A DNA stretch of 64,000 nucleotides, from NCBI RefSeq assembly GCF_018035235.1, contig NZ_WPCV01000002.1, forward strand, positions 124,001 to 188,000, in the 5' to 3' direction. The first letter of the stretch is position 1. Every line of letters starts with the position of its first letter. This stretch comes from Citrobacter sp. On2M (GTDB taxonomy: Bacteria; Pseudomonadota; Gammaproteobacteria; Enterobacterales; Enterobacteriaceae). The notes below the pieces were generated by a model. That model saw only the letters and a list, made by a program, of their open reading frames with translations, did not search any database and was not told the DNA's origin. Of this stretch, positions 41,817 to 55,117 are shown one piece after another. The position numbers were made by a program, and so were the translations under genes.

Positions 41817-43439
41817 ATGCACTGGCAAACGCATACCGTTTTTAACCAACCTGTACCGCTCAATAACAGCAATTTGTACCTGTCGGATGGGGCTCTGTGC
41901 GAAGCGGTCAATCGCGAAGGCGCGGCCTGGGACAGCGATCTTCTCGCCAGTATTGGTCAGCAGTTAGGGACTGCCGAGTCGCTCGAATTGGGTCGGTTGG
42001 CTAACGCTTATCCACCGGAACTGTTGCGCTACGACCCGCAGGGGCAGCGGTTGGATGATGTGCGTTTTCATCCAGCCTGGCATATGCTGATGCAGGGATT
42101 GTGCGCCAACCGCGTACATAATCTGGCCTGGGAAGAAGACGCGAGGCAGGGAACATTTGTTGCCCGGGCGGCCCGCTTCATGCTGCATGCACAGGTGGAA
42201 GCGGGTACGTTGTGTCCGGTGACTATGACGTTTGCCGCCACGCCGCTGTTGATCCAAATGTTACCTGCACAATTTCGCGACTGGTTGACGCCGCTGCTAA
42301 GCGACCGTTATGACTCGCATTTACTGCCCGGAGGGCAAAAGCGTGGGCTGCTAATCGGCATGGGAATGACCGAAAAGCAGGGTGGTTCAGATGTGCTGAG
42401 CAATACCACTCAGGCAGAACGTCTTACAGACGGCGCGTATCGGCTGGTCGGACATAAGTGGTTTTTCTCCGTGCCGCAAAGCGATGCCCATTTGGTGTTG
42501 GCTCAGGCAAAGGGCGGTTTATCCTGCTTTTTTGTACCGCGATTTTTACCTGATGGGAGCCGGAATGCGATTCGTTTTGAACGACTCAAAGATAAGTTAG
42601 GCAACCGATCCAACGCCAGCTGCGAGGTTGAATTCCACGATGCGATTGGTTGGCTATTGGGTGACGAAGGGGAAGGTATCCGCCATATCCTGAAAATGGG
42701 CGGGATGACGCGTTTTGACTGCGCGCTCGGCAGTCACGGCATGATGCGGCGTGCTTTTTCCGTCGCGATTTACCATGCGCATCAGCGACAGGTTTTTGGT
42801 AAGACATTGATTGAACAACCGATGATGCGTCAGGTATTAGGTCGAATGGCACTCCAGTTAGAAGGACAGACGGCGTTATTGTTCCGACTGGCGCGGGCCT
42901 GGGACCGTCGTGCTGATGTCAAAGAAGCGCTGTGGGCCAGGTTGTTTACGCCAGCAGCGAAATTCTCCATTTGCAAGGCCGGTATGCCGTTTGTGGCAGA
43001 GGCGATGGAAGTGCTGGGCGGGATTGGCTATTGCGAGGAGAGCGAGCTGCCGCGGCTGTATCGTGAGATGCCGGTAAACAGTATTTGGGAAGGCTCCGGT
43101 AACATTATGTGCCTTGATGTATTGCGGGTACTGACAAAACAACCCGGCATCTACGATATGCTCAGCGAAGCTTTTGCGGAGGTAAAGGGGCAAGATCGGC
43201 ATTACGATCGAATGGTACGTCAGCTACAGCAACGTTTACGTAAACCCAGCGAGGAGTTGGGACGGGAGATTACGCAGCAACTGTTCTTGCTCGGCTGCGG
43301 GGCACAGATGTTGCGCTATGCCTCTCCGCCAGTGGCGCAGGCCTGGTGTCAAATGATGCTCGATACGCGGGGCGGACTACGATTGTCTGAACAGGTGCTG
43401 AACGATTTGCTCCTGCGGGCAACGGGGGGATTACGGTAA
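41817..43439 (+). CDS. aidB: Alkylation-response flavoprotein AidB
   Basis: 540-aa acyl-CoA-dehydrogenase-like flavoprotein with affinity for DNA, induced in the Ada response and in stationary phase; its exact protective action is unsettled. ACAD features are clear: MGMTEKQGGSDVLSNTT (FAD side), a middle beta domain, and MEVLGGIGYCEESELPRLYRE. The C-terminal domain (about 440-540) is the DNA-binding part. The start is the ATG at 41817 (MHWQTHTVF), after GGAGGGAG; the ORF extends upstream to 41799, but that start lies within the SD hairpin. Confidence 0.96.
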   Translation: MHWQTHTVFNQPVPLNNSNLYLSDGALCEAVNREGAAWDSDLLASIGQQLGTAESLELGRLANAYPPELLRYDPQGQRLDDVRFHPAWHMLMQGLCANRVHNLAWEEDARQGTFVARAARFMLHAQVEAGTLCPVTMTFAATPLLIQMLPAQFRDWLTPLLSDRYDSHLLPGGQKRGLLIGMGMTEKQGGSDVLSNTTQAERLTDGAYRLVGHKWFFSVPQSDAHLVLAQAKGGLSCFFVPRFLPDGSRNAIRFERLKDKLGNRSNASCEVEFHDAIGWLLGDEGEGIRHILKMGGMTRFDCALGSHGMMRRAFSVAIYHAHQRQVFGKTLIEQPMMRQVLGRMALQLEGQTALLFRLARAWDRRADVKEALWARLFTPAAKFSICKAGMPFVAEAMEVLGGIGYCEESELPRLYREMPVNSIWEGSGNIMCLDVLRVLTKQPGIYDMLSEAFAEVKGQDRHYDRMVRQLQQRLRKPSEELGREITQQLFLLGCGAQMLRYASPPVAQAWCQMMLDTRGGLRLSEQVLNDLLLRATGGLR

Positions 43440-43443
43440 TAAC

Positions 43444-43520
43444 TTGCCTGATGGCGACGCGGGCGCGTCTTATCATGCCTACGCTCAGTCCAGGTCCGAT
43501 AAGTTTACGCCATCCGGCAA
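43444..43520. repeat. BIME: two REP units between aidB and yjfN
   Basis: Two REP-type palindromic units in opposite orientation: TTGCCTGATGGCGACGC...CGTCTTATCATGCC (43444-43479) and GTCCGATAA...GCCATCCGGCAA (43494-43520). The spacer is 14 bases. The element fills the tail-to-tail gap between aidB and yjfN. Confidence 0.85.
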
Positions 43521-43524
43521 TCTG

Positions 43525-43800
43525 TTACGCATAAAGTATGGCCTGTACGCGCCAGTTATCGGGCTGCTGGTCTTCGTACATTTGAATGATCCGATACCAT
43601 GAGGCACCTTGTTCATCCGCTTTTAACGCGATTACACGTTCTACATCCTGCGGATTCCCAGCAATGTTACTGACAGAGATCAGGCCAATTTCGTTCAGGC
43701 CCGTAACGCAGTCAGCACTGGCGAACTCGGCAGACTGCGCCGTAGTACCTACCAGTCCGGCAGAAAGCAGCAGTGAGGATAAGGCAAGTGTTTGTTTCAT
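43525..43800 (-). CDS. yjfN: Periplasmic DUF1471 protein YjfN
   Basis: 91-aa exported protein of the BhsA/YhcN (DUF1471) family. A signal peptide covers about 1-24 (ending AQSAEFA) and the small alpha/beta DUF1471 fold follows. The family hallmark G-x-I-S-V-S-N is seen near 40. The C terminus ends in a hydrophobic residue (QAILYA). In E. coli YjfN has been shown to enhance proteolysis by DegP through its hydrophobic C terminus; that feature is kept here. The start at 43800 gives the E. coli length. Confidence 0.92.
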   Translation of the reverse strand: MKQTLALSSLLLSAGLVGTTAQSAEFASADCVTGLNEIGLISVSNIAGNPQDVERVIALKADEQGASWYRIIQMYEDQQPDNWRVQAILYA

Positions 43801-43947
43801 CGTCAGCTCCATTATTCGTACCCCTACACACGGCAGGGCATTCCATCGCGATAATAAACCGCAAGCTTCCTGCTGTTGGTTTATTGTGCACAGGTAAACG
43901 CATAGGGGCGCAAAGCAATGTAAAGCTGACTAAATTTCAACCCAATG

Positions 43948-44250
43948 TTATTTACGATACAAAATTGCCTGTGAATACCATTGGCCTGTCACGATGGTTT
44001 CATCCACTAATAAAACCACGTAGTAATCAGCTTTAGCCGCGACGGCTTTGGCACGGATCTTTGCCAGCGCATCATCCGGAGAGCCTCTTACCAGCGAGCT
44101 AACCGTCCCTATTCGCTGTAACCCATTACTTTGGTCACGGCGAATCTCCTGCGGGTGGTCGGCAACGGGTGGTGCGGGTTGCGGAGTTCCCTGTAGCACG
44201 CTACAGGCGCTTAAAAACACCACCAACAATAAAGAGGCAAACCGACGCAT
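43948..44250 (-). CDS. bsmA: Lipoprotein BsmA (YjfO)
   Basis: Small outer-membrane or periplasmic lipoprotein of the DUF1471 family, linked in E. coli to biofilm peroxide stress response. A signal peptide with lipobox LSAC precedes SVLQGTPQP, and the C terminus ends QWYSQAILYRK like other family members. The start is uncertain: the ATG at 44250 (MRRFAS) gives a clean signal peptide of 100 aa in total, while in-frame starts further upstream (44274, 44295) would add basic residues and match the longer E. coli protein (109 aa). Confidence 0.87.
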   Translation of the reverse strand: MRRFASLLLVVFLSACSVLQGTPQPAPPVADHPQEIRRDQSNGLQRIGTVSSLVRGSPDDALAKIRAKAVAAKADYYVVLLVDETIVTGQWYSQAILYRK

Positions 44251-44458
44251 AACTCTATCTCGTTTCCTGATATCCATAGTGTAGTGCCTTATCAATTTCC
44301 CTTTAGGGGAATGTTCCCGAATTGTTATCTCTCACGCGATTTTCGAATGAAAATGTTGTGAAAGCGTAACCCAGTTCTCAACATTATGAATCATTGCCGA
44401 ACACATTCGCTTGCGTTAAGTATTGCTGCATGGCATACCAGAAAGAAAGAGGCGACAA

Positions 44459-45208
44459 ATGATCGAAATTGAAACACGACAGTTGGCTGGTATCCCTGTC
44501 CTGCACGCCGTTCCGGCAGGCAAGTGTGAAAGTTCACTCCCATGCATTATCTTCTACCACGGATTTACATCTTCAAGTCTGGTCTACAGTTATTTTGCCG
44601 TTGCTCTGGCTCAGGCCGGATTTCGCGTCGTCATGCCAGATGCGCCCGACCATGGTGTCCGCTTTAACGGTAATGCTCAGGAGCGAATGTTCCGCTTCTG
44701 GAATATATTGCAGCAAAACATGCAGGAATTTACGACGTTACGTGCGGCGCTGGTGGCGGAAAATTGGTTATCAGATGAACGACTTGCTGTTGCGGGAGCA
44801 TCCATGGGAGGAATGACGGCGTTGGGCATTATGGCTCGCCACACTGAGGTTAAATGTGTAGCCAGCCTGATGGGTTCAGGCTATTTCACCCGTCTTGCGC
44901 GTACGCTTTTTCCTCCTTTGCAGGTCCAGACGCCAGAGCAGCAGGCAGAGTTCGATGCCGTTATTGATCCGCTAGCCGAATGGGATGTTACGCATCAACT
45001 GCAACGTCTGGCCGATAGACCATTGCTGCTGTGGCATGGACAAGAAGACGATGTGGTACCGGCGGTTGAAACCTACCGCTTACAGCAGGCGCTGATTCAG
45101 GCAGGGTTGGACAATAATCTGACCTGCCTGTGGGAAGCGGGCGTGCGCCATCGCATTACGCCTGAAGCGCTGGCTGCGACGGTAACATTTTTTCGCCAGC
45201 ACCTTTAA
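44459..45208 (+). CDS. yjfP: Alpha/beta-hydrolase esterase YjfP
   Basis: 249-aa serine hydrolase. The nucleophile elbow GASMGG (S at about 115), the oxyanion region FYHGFTSSS (about 34-42), the aspartate in [10 protein letters not shown] (about 193-202) and a histidine in [10 protein letters not shown] (about 227-236) form the usual triad. E. coli YjfP has esterase/carboxylesterase activity; the natural substrate is unknown. The start at 44459 (MIEIETR) is the family start and has GAGGCGAC upstream. It is convergent with ulaR, whose 3' end overlaps by four bases. Confidence 0.93.
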   Translation: MIEIETRQLAGIPVLHAVPAGKCESSLPCIIFYHGFTSSSLVYSYFAVALAQAGFRVVMPDAPDHGVRFNGNAQERMFRFWNILQQNMQEFTTLRAALVAENWLSDERLAVAGASMGGMTALGIMARHTEVKCVASLMGSGYFTRLARTLFPPLQVQTPEQQAEFDAVIDPLAEWDVTHQLQRLADRPLLLWHGQEDDVVPAVETYRLQQALIQAGLDNNLTCLWEAGVRHRITPEALAATVTFFRQHL

Positions 45209-45960
45209 ACGCGCATAATGCTTACGCCCTGAGCTTCAAGCTGTTGCAGAATTTCAGGGTTCGCGTTTTTACCGGTAATGAGCATATCGATTTGATCGGC
45301 GCGGCTGAACAGCATCCCCGCGCGTTCACCGACCTTACTGCTGTCGACCAGTACCACCAGTTTGCCCACCACGTTAAGCATCTTCTGCTCGGCCATCGCA
45401 GTCAGCATATCGGTTTTATACAGTCCGTCCGCGGTCAACCCTTTACCGCTGGTAAACATCCAGTGTCCGGCATACAGGCTATTTTCACTGCCTTGCGGGC
45501 TAAGCGTGATGGATTGGCTTTTGTTGTATTGCCCGCCCATGATGATCACGCTGTCATGCTCCTGGTCGATCAGATAATTTGCCAGCGGCAGATAATTGGT
45601 GATGATCTGCACTGGCTTGCCGCACATTTCACGACCCAGCAGGAAAGCGGTCGATCCGCAGTTGATCACCACACTTTCACCCGCATTCACAAGCTGGGAT
45701 GCCGCCTTGGCAATACGTACTTTTTCATCGTGGTTCTGCGCCTGGTGCAAATTCATTGGCGTCCAGCGCGGACGCTGCTGCGTAATAGCTTCTGCGCCGT
45801 TGCGGACTTTCTTGAGTTTGCCGCTTTCGTCGAGTTTGTTGATGTCCCTACGGGCCGTTGCGGGTGAAATCCCCAGACGCTCAATCACGTTCTCAACGGT
45901 AACAAAGCCCAACTGCGCCAGCATATCCAGCAATATTTGATGTCTTTGTGCTTCAGTCAT
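45205..45960 (-). CDS. ulaR: UlaR, DeoR-family repressor of L-ascorbate genes
   Basis: 251-aa DeoR-type regulator. The N-terminal helix-turn-helix (about 4-55, [30 protein letters not shown]) precedes a sugar-phosphate sensor domain (about 75-235). It represses ulaG and ulaABCDEF until L-ascorbate 6-phosphate binds. It is transcribed away from yjfP's end, upstream of ulaG on the same strand order, with ulaG's terminator between. The stop overlaps the convergent yjfP by four bases. Confidence 0.96.
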   Translation of the reverse strand: MTEAQRHQILLDMLAQLGFVTVENVIERLGISPATARRDINKLDESGKLKKVRNGAEAITQQRPRWTPMNLHQAQNHDEKVRIAKAASQLVNAGESVVINCGSTAFLLGREMCGKPVQIITNYLPLANYLIDQEHDSVIIMGGQYNKSQSITLSPQGSENSLYAGHWMFTSGKGLTADGLYKTDMLTAMAEQKMLNVVGKLVVLVDSSKVGERAGMLFSRADQIDMLITGKNANPEILQQLEAQGVSIMRV

Positions 45961-46032
45961 GAGCTATTCCGATACAAATTGATTTGAAAAGATGATATTT
46001 GAAATAGCCTGGAAATACTAAAGTAAAAGGGA

Positions 46033-46058
46033 AAAATGCCGGGATGACCCGGCATTTT
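46033..46058 (-). terminator. ulaG terminator
   Basis: Eleven-bp perfect stem (46033-46043 with 46048-46058, loop ATGA), seven bases after the ulaG stop. It is followed on the minus strand by TTCCCTTTTAC. Confidence 0.88.
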
Positions 46059-46065
46059 GTGTGGA

Positions 46066-47130
46066 TCACAGGAAGGATTTAAACGGTAAATCTGGTTCAA
46101 TGGTGAAGCAGTCATCAAAGCCGCGCGGATAGTGATATTCAAAGTTATCTTTGTCCAGCGGCCAGGTGAACTTGCCGCCTACCTGCCAGATGAATGGCTT
46201 AAAGCCATACTTCAGCCGATCCTTTTTCATCTCCCACAGGACGCGGATCTCTTGAGGGTCAGCCTGAAAGTTTGACCAGATGTCATGATGGAAGGGGATC
46301 ACCACTTTCGTATTCAGCGCTTCAGCCATACGCAGCATGTCGGCGCTGGTCATTTTGTCCGTAATCCCACGCGGATTCTCACCGTAGGATCCAAGCGCGA
46401 CGTCAATCTGGTGCTCGTTGCCATGTTTTGCATAATAGTTGGAGTAGTGTGAGTCTCCGCTGTGATACAGCGTCCCCCCCGGCGTTTTGAACAGGTAGTT
46501 TACCGCGCGGGCATCCATACCATCCGGCAGCACGCCTGCCGCTTTTTGATCTGCAGGCAAGGTGATTAATGCCGTACGATCAAACGCGTCGAGCGCGTGA
46601 ATCTCAATATCTTTTACTTTAACAACGTCGCCCGGTTTCACTACGATGCAGCGTTCTTTTGGTACGCCCCAACCGATCCATAGATCCACGCAGGTTTGTG
46701 GTCCGATAAACGGCACGTCGTCGGCGCAGTTCTGCATGACGGCTGCCGCAACATTCACATCGATGTGATCGTTATGATCGTGCGTCGCGAGTACCGCATC
46801 GATCTGTCGAATGGCAAACGGATCAAGAACAAACGGTGTGGTGCGCAGATTCGGCTGCAGTTTTTTCACCCCTGCCATACGTTGCATTTGGTGGCCGGTT
46901 TTCATTAGCGGGTTACCGTGACTCTGTTTACCCGTACCGCACCAAAAATCGACGCAGACGTTAGTCCCGCCCTCTGACTTCAGCCAAATTCCGGTACAGC
47001 CAAGCCACCACATAGCGAAAGTGCCTGGTGCAACCTGTTCCTGTTCGATCTCTTCATTCAGCCAGCTTCCCCACTCCGGGAATGTACTCAGGATCCATGA
47101 TTCACGCGTGATGCTTTTTACTTTACTCAT
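46066..47130 (-). CDS. ulaG: L-ascorbate-6-phosphate lactonase UlaG
   Basis: 354-aa metallo-beta-lactamase-fold hydrolase that opens L-ascorbate 6-phosphate to 3-keto-L-gulonate 6-phosphate, the first step after PTS uptake. The metal site [10 protein letters not shown] (HxHxDH, about 110-119) and later histidine and aspartate ligands ([19 protein letters not shown]) are intact. It is cytoplasmic. It diverges from ulaABCDEF across a 364-bp control region and is the only ula enzyme gene transcribed leftwards. Confidence 0.97.
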   Translation of the reverse strand: MSKVKSITRESWILSTFPEWGSWLNEEIEQEQVAPGTFAMWWLGCTGIWLKSEGGTNVCVDFWCGTGKQSHGNPLMKTGHQMQRMAGVKKLQPNLRTTPFVLDPFAIRQIDAVLATHDHNDHIDVNVAAAVMQNCADDVPFIGPQTCVDLWIGWGVPKERCIVVKPGDVVKVKDIEIHALDAFDRTALITLPADQKAAGVLPDGMDARAVNYLFKTPGGTLYHSGDSHYSNYYAKHGNEHQIDVALGSYGENPRGITDKMTSADMLRMAEALNTKVVIPFHHDIWSNFQADPQEIRVLWEMKKDRLKYGFKPFIWQVGGKFTWPLDKDNFEYHYPRGFDDCFTIEPDLPFKSFL

Positions 47131-48892
<1,762 letters not shown>

Positions 48893-48907
48893 AAAGGAGT
48901 TCCGATT

Positions 48908-49213
48908 ATGACCGTACGTATTCTGGCTGTATGTGGCAATGGGCAGGGCAGTTCCATGATCATGAAAATGAAGGTGGATCAGTTTTTAACCCAGTCAAAT
49001 ATCGACCATACGGTAAACAGCTGTGCCGTGGGGGAATACAAAAGTGAACTGAGCGGCGCAGATATCATCATCGCCTCTACCCATATTGCCGGCGAGATTA
49101 CCGTATCTGGCAATAAATATGTTGTCGGCGTGCGCAACATGCTGTCTCCCGCCGATTTTGGACCAAAACTGCTGGAAGTGATCAAAGCGCATTTCCCACA
49201 GGACGTGAAGTAA
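48908..49213 (+). CDS. ulaB: L-ascorbate PTS EIIB component UlaB
   Basis: 101-aa cytosolic EIIB. The phosphocysteine is C9 in [11 protein letters not shown], the usual P-loop of this family. It passes phosphate from UlaC to ascorbate bound in UlaA. AAAAGGAG precedes the ATG; ulaC follows after 9 bases. Confidence 0.97.
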   Translation: MTVRILAVCGNGQGSSMIMKMKVDQFLTQSNIDHTVNSCAVGEYKSELSGADIIIASTHIAGEITVSGNKYVVGVRNMLSPADFGPKLLEVIKAHFPQDVK

Positions 49214-49222
49214 GGACACGCC

Positions 49223-49690
49223 ATGAAATTACGTGATTCGCTGGCAGACAATAATTCAATCCTTTTACAGGCTGAGGCCAGCACCTGGCAGGAAGCGGTA
49301 AAGCTTGGCGTGGATCTGCTGGTTAAGGCTGATGTGGTTGAACCACGTTACTACCAGGCGATCCTCGACGGAGTCGAGCAGTTTGGTCCGTACTTTGTGA
49401 TCGCACCCGGTCTGGCGATGCCGCACGGTCGCCCGGAAGAGGGCGTCAAAAAAACGGGCTTCGCGCTGGTAACGCTGAAAACTCCGCTGGTGTTTAACCA
49501 CGAAGATAACGACCCGGTCGATATCCTGATAACGATGGCGGCAGTTGATGCCAACACGCATCAGGAAGTAGGCATCATGCAGATCGTGAATCTGTTTGAC
49601 GACGAAGCCAATTTCGACCGTTTACGCGCCTGCTGCACCGCGCAGGAAGTGCTGGATTTAATTGATAACGCCACCGCGGCGGCTGTTTAA
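49223..49690 (+). CDS. ulaC: L-ascorbate PTS EIIA component UlaC
   Basis: 155-aa EIIA of the mannitol/fructose type. The phosphohistidine is H68 in LAMPHGRPE. It takes phosphate from HPr and hands it to UlaB. It follows ulaB by 9 bases and is preceded by TAAGGA. Length matches E. coli. Confidence 0.97.
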   Translation: MKLRDSLADNNSILLQAEASTWQEAVKLGVDLLVKADVVEPRYYQAILDGVEQFGPYFVIAPGLAMPHGRPEEGVKKTGFALVTLKTPLVFNHEDNDPVDILITMAAVDANTHQEVGIMQIVNLFDDEANFDRLRACCTAQEVLDLIDNATAAAV

Positions 49691-49702
49691 AAGGATACCA
49701 AA

Positions 49703-50353
49703 ATGTCATTACCTATGTTGCAGGTTGCGCTGGACAACCAATCAATGTCTTCCGCGTATGAAACGACGCGTCTGATTGCCGAAGAGGTCGATATCATTGA
49801 GGTGGGTACTATTCTTTGCGTGGCAGAGGGCGTTCGTGCCGTTCGCGATCTGAAGGCGCTTTACCCGCATAAAATTGTGCTGGCGGACGCTAAAATTGCC
49901 GACGCGGGCAAAATCCTCTCCCGCATGTGTTTCGAAGCCAACGCAGACTGGGTAACCGTCATCTGCTGTGCCGATATCAACACCACCAAGGGTGCTCTGG
50001 CGGTGGCGAAAGAATTTAACGGTGACGTACAGATTGAACTGACCGGCTACTGGACCTGGGAGCAGGCGCAGGAGTGGCGTGACGCGGGTATTGGGCAAGT
50101 TGTCTATCACCGCAGTCGTGATGCGCAGGCGGCAGGCGTGGCGTGGGGAGAGGCGGATATCAGCGCGATCAAGCGTCTGGCCAATATGGGCTTTAAAGTT
50201 ACCGTGACCGGCGGTCTGGCGCTGGAGGACCTGCCGTTGTTCCAGGGGATCCCGATTCACGTCTTTATCGCTGGTCGCAGCATTCGCGACGCCGCTTCTC
50301 CGGTTGAGGCCGCACGTCAGTTCAAACGTTCCATCGCCCAGCTGTGGGGATAA
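49703..50353 (+). CDS. ulaD: 3-keto-L-gulonate-6-phosphate decarboxylase UlaD
   Basis: 216-aa TIM-barrel enzyme of the OMP decarboxylase suprafamily that converts 3-keto-L-gulonate 6-phosphate to L-xylulose 5-phosphate. The active-site residues lie in IEVGTILC (E33), [11 protein letters not shown] (D62, K64) and the C-terminal phosphate loop [12 protein letters not shown]. Mg2+ is the cofactor. It is the fourth gene of the operon. Confidence 0.97.
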   Translation: MSLPMLQVALDNQSMSSAYETTRLIAEEVDIIEVGTILCVAEGVRAVRDLKALYPHKIVLADAKIADAGKILSRMCFEANADWVTVICCADINTTKGALAVAKEFNGDVQIELTGYWTWEQAQEWRDAGIGQVVYHRSRDAQAAGVAWGEADISAIKRLANMGFKVTVTGGLALEDLPLFQGIPIHVFIAGRSIRDAASPVEAARQFKRSIAQLWG

Positions 50354-50362
50354 GGAGCGACT

Positions 50363-51217
50363 ATGTTGTCGAAACAGGTCCCGCTCGGTATTTATGAAAA
50401 AGCACTCCCCGGCGGGGAGTGCTGGCTGGAACGCTTGCAACTGGCGAAGGAACTGGGCTTTGACTTTGTCGAAATGTCGGTTGATGAAACCGACGTTCGC
50501 CTGGCGCGTCTTGACTGGAACCGCGAGCAGCGACTGGCGCTGGTGGCCGCTATCGCCGAAACCGGGATACGCGTACCGTCCATGTGCCTGAGCGCCCACC
50601 GTCGTTTTCCGCTTGGTAGTGAAGATGATCGGGTGCGCGAACAGGGGCTGGAGATTATGCGTAAAGCCATTCAGTTTGCGCAGGATATCGGTATTCGCGT
50701 TATTCAACTGGCGGGTTACGACGTTTATTACCAGCAGGCCAATAACGAAACGCGTCGTCGGTTTCGCGATGGACTAAAAGAGAGCGTGGAGATGGCGAGC
50801 CGTGCGCAGGTGACGCTGGCGATGGAAATCATGGATTATCCGCTGATGAATTCGATCAGCAAGGCGCTGGGTTATGCTCACTATCTCAACAATCCGTGGT
50901 TCCAGCTGTATCCCGATATTGGTAATTTGTCGGCGTGGGACAACGACGTGCAGATGGAGCTGCAGGCTGGGGTAGGCCATATCGTCGCGGTACACGTGAA
51001 GGATACTAAACCAGGTGTATTCAAAAATGTGCCGTTTGGTGAAGGGATCGTTGATTTCGAGCGTTGTTTTGTGACGCTCAAACAGAGTGGATACTGCGGG
51101 CCATACCTGATTGAGATGTGGAGTGAAACAGCGGACGATCCGGCACGTGAAGTCGCGAAAGCGCGCGATTGGGTGAAAGCGCGTATGGCCAGCGCAGGTC
51201 TGATGGAGTCGGTGTAA
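50363..51217 (+). CDS. ulaE: L-xylulose-5-phosphate 3-epimerase UlaE
   Basis: 284-aa TIM-barrel (AP-endonuclease-like) epimerase that turns L-xylulose 5-phosphate into L-ribulose 5-phosphate. Metal-binding residues sit in EMSVDET, AMEIMDY, YPDIGNL and VHVKDTKPG. The last base of its stop codon is the first base of the ulaF start (TAATG), so the two are coupled. Confidence 0.96.
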   Translation: MLSKQVPLGIYEKALPGGECWLERLQLAKELGFDFVEMSVDETDVRLARLDWNREQRLALVAAIAETGIRVPSMCLSAHRRFPLGSEDDRVREQGLEIMRKAIQFAQDIGIRVIQLAGYDVYYQQANNETRRRFRDGLKESVEMASRAQVTLAMEIMDYPLMNSISKALGYAHYLNNPWFQLYPDIGNLSAWDNDVQMELQAGVGHIVAVHVKDTKPGVFKNVPFGEGIVDFERCFVTLKQSGYCGPYLIEMWSETADDPAREVAKARDWVKARMASAGLMESV

Positions 51218-51903
51218 TGCAAAAACTTAAACAGCAGATTTTTGAAGCCAATATGGATCTGCCACGCTACGGGCTGGTGACATTTACCTGGGGTAACGTC
51301 AGTGCCATCGACCGTGAACGTGGGCTGGTAGCGATCAAGCCCAGTGGTGTCGCCTACGAGCACATGACTGTTGATGATATGGTGGTGGTCGATATGTCAG
51401 GGAAGGTGATAGAAGGCGGCTTTCGTCCTTCTTCCGATACCGCCACCCACCTGGCGCTCTACCAGCGTTATCCGTCGCTGGGCGGAGTCGTGCATACGCA
51501 CTCTACTCATGCCACTGCCTGGGCGCAGGCAGGGCTGGCGATCCCGGCTCTGGGAACCACTCACGCGGACTACTTCTTTGGCGATATTCCCTGTACCCGG
51601 GCATTGACGGAAGAAGAAGTGCAGGGCGAGTATGAGCTGAATACTGGCAAGGTGATCATTGAAACGCTGGGCAATGTAGAACCATTACATTCGCCGGGTA
51701 TTGTGGTGTATCAGCACGGTCCGTTTGCCTGGGGTAAAGATGCTCACGATGCGGTACACAACGCGGTGGTCATGGAAGAAGTGGCGAAAATGGCGTGGAT
51801 TGCGCGTGGCATTAACCCGGCGCTCAGCCCCATCGACAGTTACCTGATGAATAAGCACTTCATGCGAAAGCACGGCCCAAATGCCTATTATGGCCAGAAG
51901 TAA
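51217..51903 (+). CDS. ulaF: L-ribulose-5-phosphate 4-epimerase UlaF
   Basis: 228-aa class II aldolase-like epimerase that makes D-xylulose 5-phosphate, the entry point to the pentose phosphate pathway. The zinc site [12 protein letters not shown] (about 94-105) and the later H in YQHGPFAWG are present. The start overlaps the ulaE stop (TAATG); an ORF reaching to 51169 lies inside ulaE. It completes the ascorbate route together with UlaG, UlaD and UlaE. Confidence 0.97.
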   Translation: MQKLKQQIFEANMDLPRYGLVTFTWGNVSAIDRERGLVAIKPSGVAYEHMTVDDMVVVDMSGKVIEGGFRPSSDTATHLALYQRYPSLGGVVHTHSTHATAWAQAGLAIPALGTTHADYFFGDIPCTRALTEEEVQGEYELNTGKVIIETLGNVEPLHSPGIVVYQHGPFAWGKDAHDAVHNAVVMEEVAKMAWIARGINPALSPIDSYLMNKHFMRKHGPNAYYGQK

Positions 51904-51912
51904 GAAAAAAAC

Positions 51913-51967
51913 GTTCCGGAGCCAACTCTTCATGGGGATGAGATCGGTCTGGCTTCAGGACTTTTTT
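51913..51967 (+). terminator. ulaF operon terminator
   Basis: Twelve-position stem (51913-51924 with 51950-51961, one mismatch and two GU pairs) around a folded 25-base loop, followed by TTTTTT. Confidence 0.75.
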
Positions 51968-51969
51968 GC

Positions 51970-51994
51970 AAAAAAAAGCCCCCGATAAGGGGGC
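51970..51994 (-). terminator. yjfY terminator
   Basis: On the minus strand a GC-rich 6-bp stem (51994-51989 with 51983-51978, 5-base loop) is followed by seven T's and then TGC. It lies 41 bases beyond the yjfY stop and next to the ulaF terminator. Confidence 0.9.
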
Positions 51995-52035
51995 AAATCA
52001 AACTGTGGCAATATTCTCGTTGGTTATTTCTGGTG

Positions 52036-52311
52036 CTAGCGATAAATATCTGCACTGGCATGCATATTTCCGTTACTACCGGGTTCCCTGGTGAGGATCA
52101 CGTGATAGTAGGTTGCGCCTTGTACATCGGTTTCTTCATTCAGGGCCTGAGTGGCTTCACTTTCAGTGGCGAAGTTATGATTTATGTAAATAACGCCTAA
52201 GCTCTGCACATCATCCATATTCCTGGCCTGATGATTGTCAATTTTGATGGCTGCCGTTGCATTTGCACTGAGCAAAAGTACAGCCAGAAGGGGCAAAATA
52301 CGGGCTCGCAT
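52036..52311 (-). CDS. yjfY: DUF1471 exported protein YjfY
   Basis: 91-aa exported protein of the BhsA/McbA family. The signal peptide is about 1-21 (LLAVLLLSANATA), and the mature part has the family pattern LGVIYINHNFATESEAT...GATYYHVILTREPGS, ending ADIYR. Relatives affect biofilm formation and stress permeability; nothing specific is known for YjfY. GAGGTACAT is directly upstream of the start. Confidence 0.93.
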   Translation of the reverse strand: MRARILPLLAVLLLSANATAAIKIDNHQARNMDDVQSLGVIYINHNFATESEATQALNEETDVQGATYYHVILTREPGSNGNMHASADIYR

Positions 52312-52609
52312 ATGTACCTCCTCGATTGCGGTCTCTGGTTAGCTCTCTCCTGTGAGTGGATAACTTCTGATTTAATTTTAACCGCTCCCGGCGCAGTCGA
52401 TAGCGACCATTTCTGATGCAGTTGTTCAAAAAATTACCGCAAAGCCATCTTTTCTTTAATTAACAATCAGCTGAAGCCTTCCGCTGCGGTTAAAAATACC
52501 TGCCTCGCGCGCATAAGCTCTTACCAAATAGTCAATTTAATCGGGTGAGTACGCCGTTTATAGTGAGCCGGATAATTAATATAACTTTATGATAATAAGG
52601 CAAAAACTT

Positions 52610-53374
52610 ATGGATACTTCATTCATGGATTTCAGCTACTTTGTGATTATGTTTATGGTCGCGCTGGTGGCAGGCTTTATTAATGTAGTGTCGGGCGGCG
52701 GTGGTTTTCTCTCTATTGGCGCTCTCTTAATTTCTGGTTTACCCCCCGCCAATGCGCTGGCAACCAATAAAATTCAGGCGTTGGGCAGCTCGCTGACCTC
52801 CGGAATTTACTTTTTACGCCGGGGACATATTAATGTGCAGGAACACAAATATGTCTTTTTATCTGCCTTTATCGGTTCTGCGTTGGGCACGACGCTTATC
52901 CAGTTTATTGAACCAGAAGTGTTGAAGAAACTGCTGCCGATCCTGATTATTGCGGTCGCCATCTACTTTATTTCTGCGCCTAATCTTAGCGAACCGAAAA
53001 GAAAGCAGCAGGTATCCCTGTTTCTCTTCTCGTTGATCTGCGGGGGAGGAATTGGGTTTTATGATGGTTTTCTCGGTGCCGGAGCAGGCTCCTTTTATAC
53101 GCTCTGCTACATCCTGCTGTGGGGATACAGCATCGATAAGGCGCAAATTCACTCGAATTTTATCAACCTGGCGTCGAACATCGCCTCGATTCTGTTCTTC
53201 ATTTTCGGCGGTAAAATGATCTGGTCGCTGGGGCTGGTGATGTTTGCTGGTCAGTCCCTTGGCGCACGTCTTGGCGCGACGGTGGTACTGACGCGCGGGA
53301 AGAAAGTTATCCGGCCGATGATTGTCGTTGTCTCCATTTGTATCAGCATCAAAATGCTGCTTGATATGTATTAA
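52610..53374 (+). CDS. TauE/SafE-family (TSUP) membrane exporter
   Basis: 254-aa membrane protein with about eight helices in two related halves. The paired signatures NVVSGGGGFLSIGALLISGLPPANALATNK and GFYDGFLGAGAGSFYTL are those of the sulfite exporter TauE/SafE family. The substrate (sulfite, sulfonates or other small organic anions) cannot be told from sequence. I start at MDTSF (52610), which has TAAGG upstream; ATGs at 52589 and 52625 are alternatives. E. coli K-12 has no such gene between yjfY and rpsF, so it is an accessory insertion. Confidence 0.85.
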   Translation: MDTSFMDFSYFVIMFMVALVAGFINVVSGGGGFLSIGALLISGLPPANALATNKIQALGSSLTSGIYFLRRGHINVQEHKYVFLSAFIGSALGTTLIQFIEPEVLKKLLPILIIAVAIYFISAPNLSEPKRKQQVSLFLFSLICGGGIGFYDGFLGAGAGSFYTLCYILLWGYSIDKAQIHSNFINLASNIASILFFIFGGKMIWSLGLVMFAGQSLGARLGATVVLTRGKKVIRPMIVVVSICISIKMLLDMY

Positions 53375-53447
53375 TTGCGGCATGGTAAATAATCGTACAA
53401 TCACCTTGAGTTTAGCGGCTGACCCCAGTATTATGACGCGTCATTTT

Positions 53448-53928
<481 letters not shown>

Positions 53929-53934
53929 TTTCTG

Positions 53935-54481
<547 letters not shown>

Positions 54482-54510
54482 TCGGTCACGGTCCATTAAT
54501 ACGACTTTGA

Positions 54511-54972
<462 letters not shown>

Positions 54973-54999
54973 GTTTTTATTCTGATAACCGCGTAAAAG

Positions 55000-55028
55000 C
55001 GCCGGCCCTGTGCCGGCGTTTTGCTTTT
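55000..55028 (+). terminator. rplI operon terminator
   Basis: GC-rich 7-bp stem (55000-55006 with 55012-55018) followed by TTTTGCTTTT. Confidence 0.93.
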
Positions 55029-55117
55029 CTGTTTCCCCCCCGCTTTTCGCTCTGGCTATTCTTTATCCTTTTCGGGATAATCATAAAAATAAAACATTAT
55101 TTCAAAGTGGTGATGGA

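Noticed and set aside
49742-50707. 321-codon open frame on the minus strand
   Set aside because: It crosses the ulaD-ulaE junction in antisense. Both ula genes are complete and typical, so this is a shadow frame.
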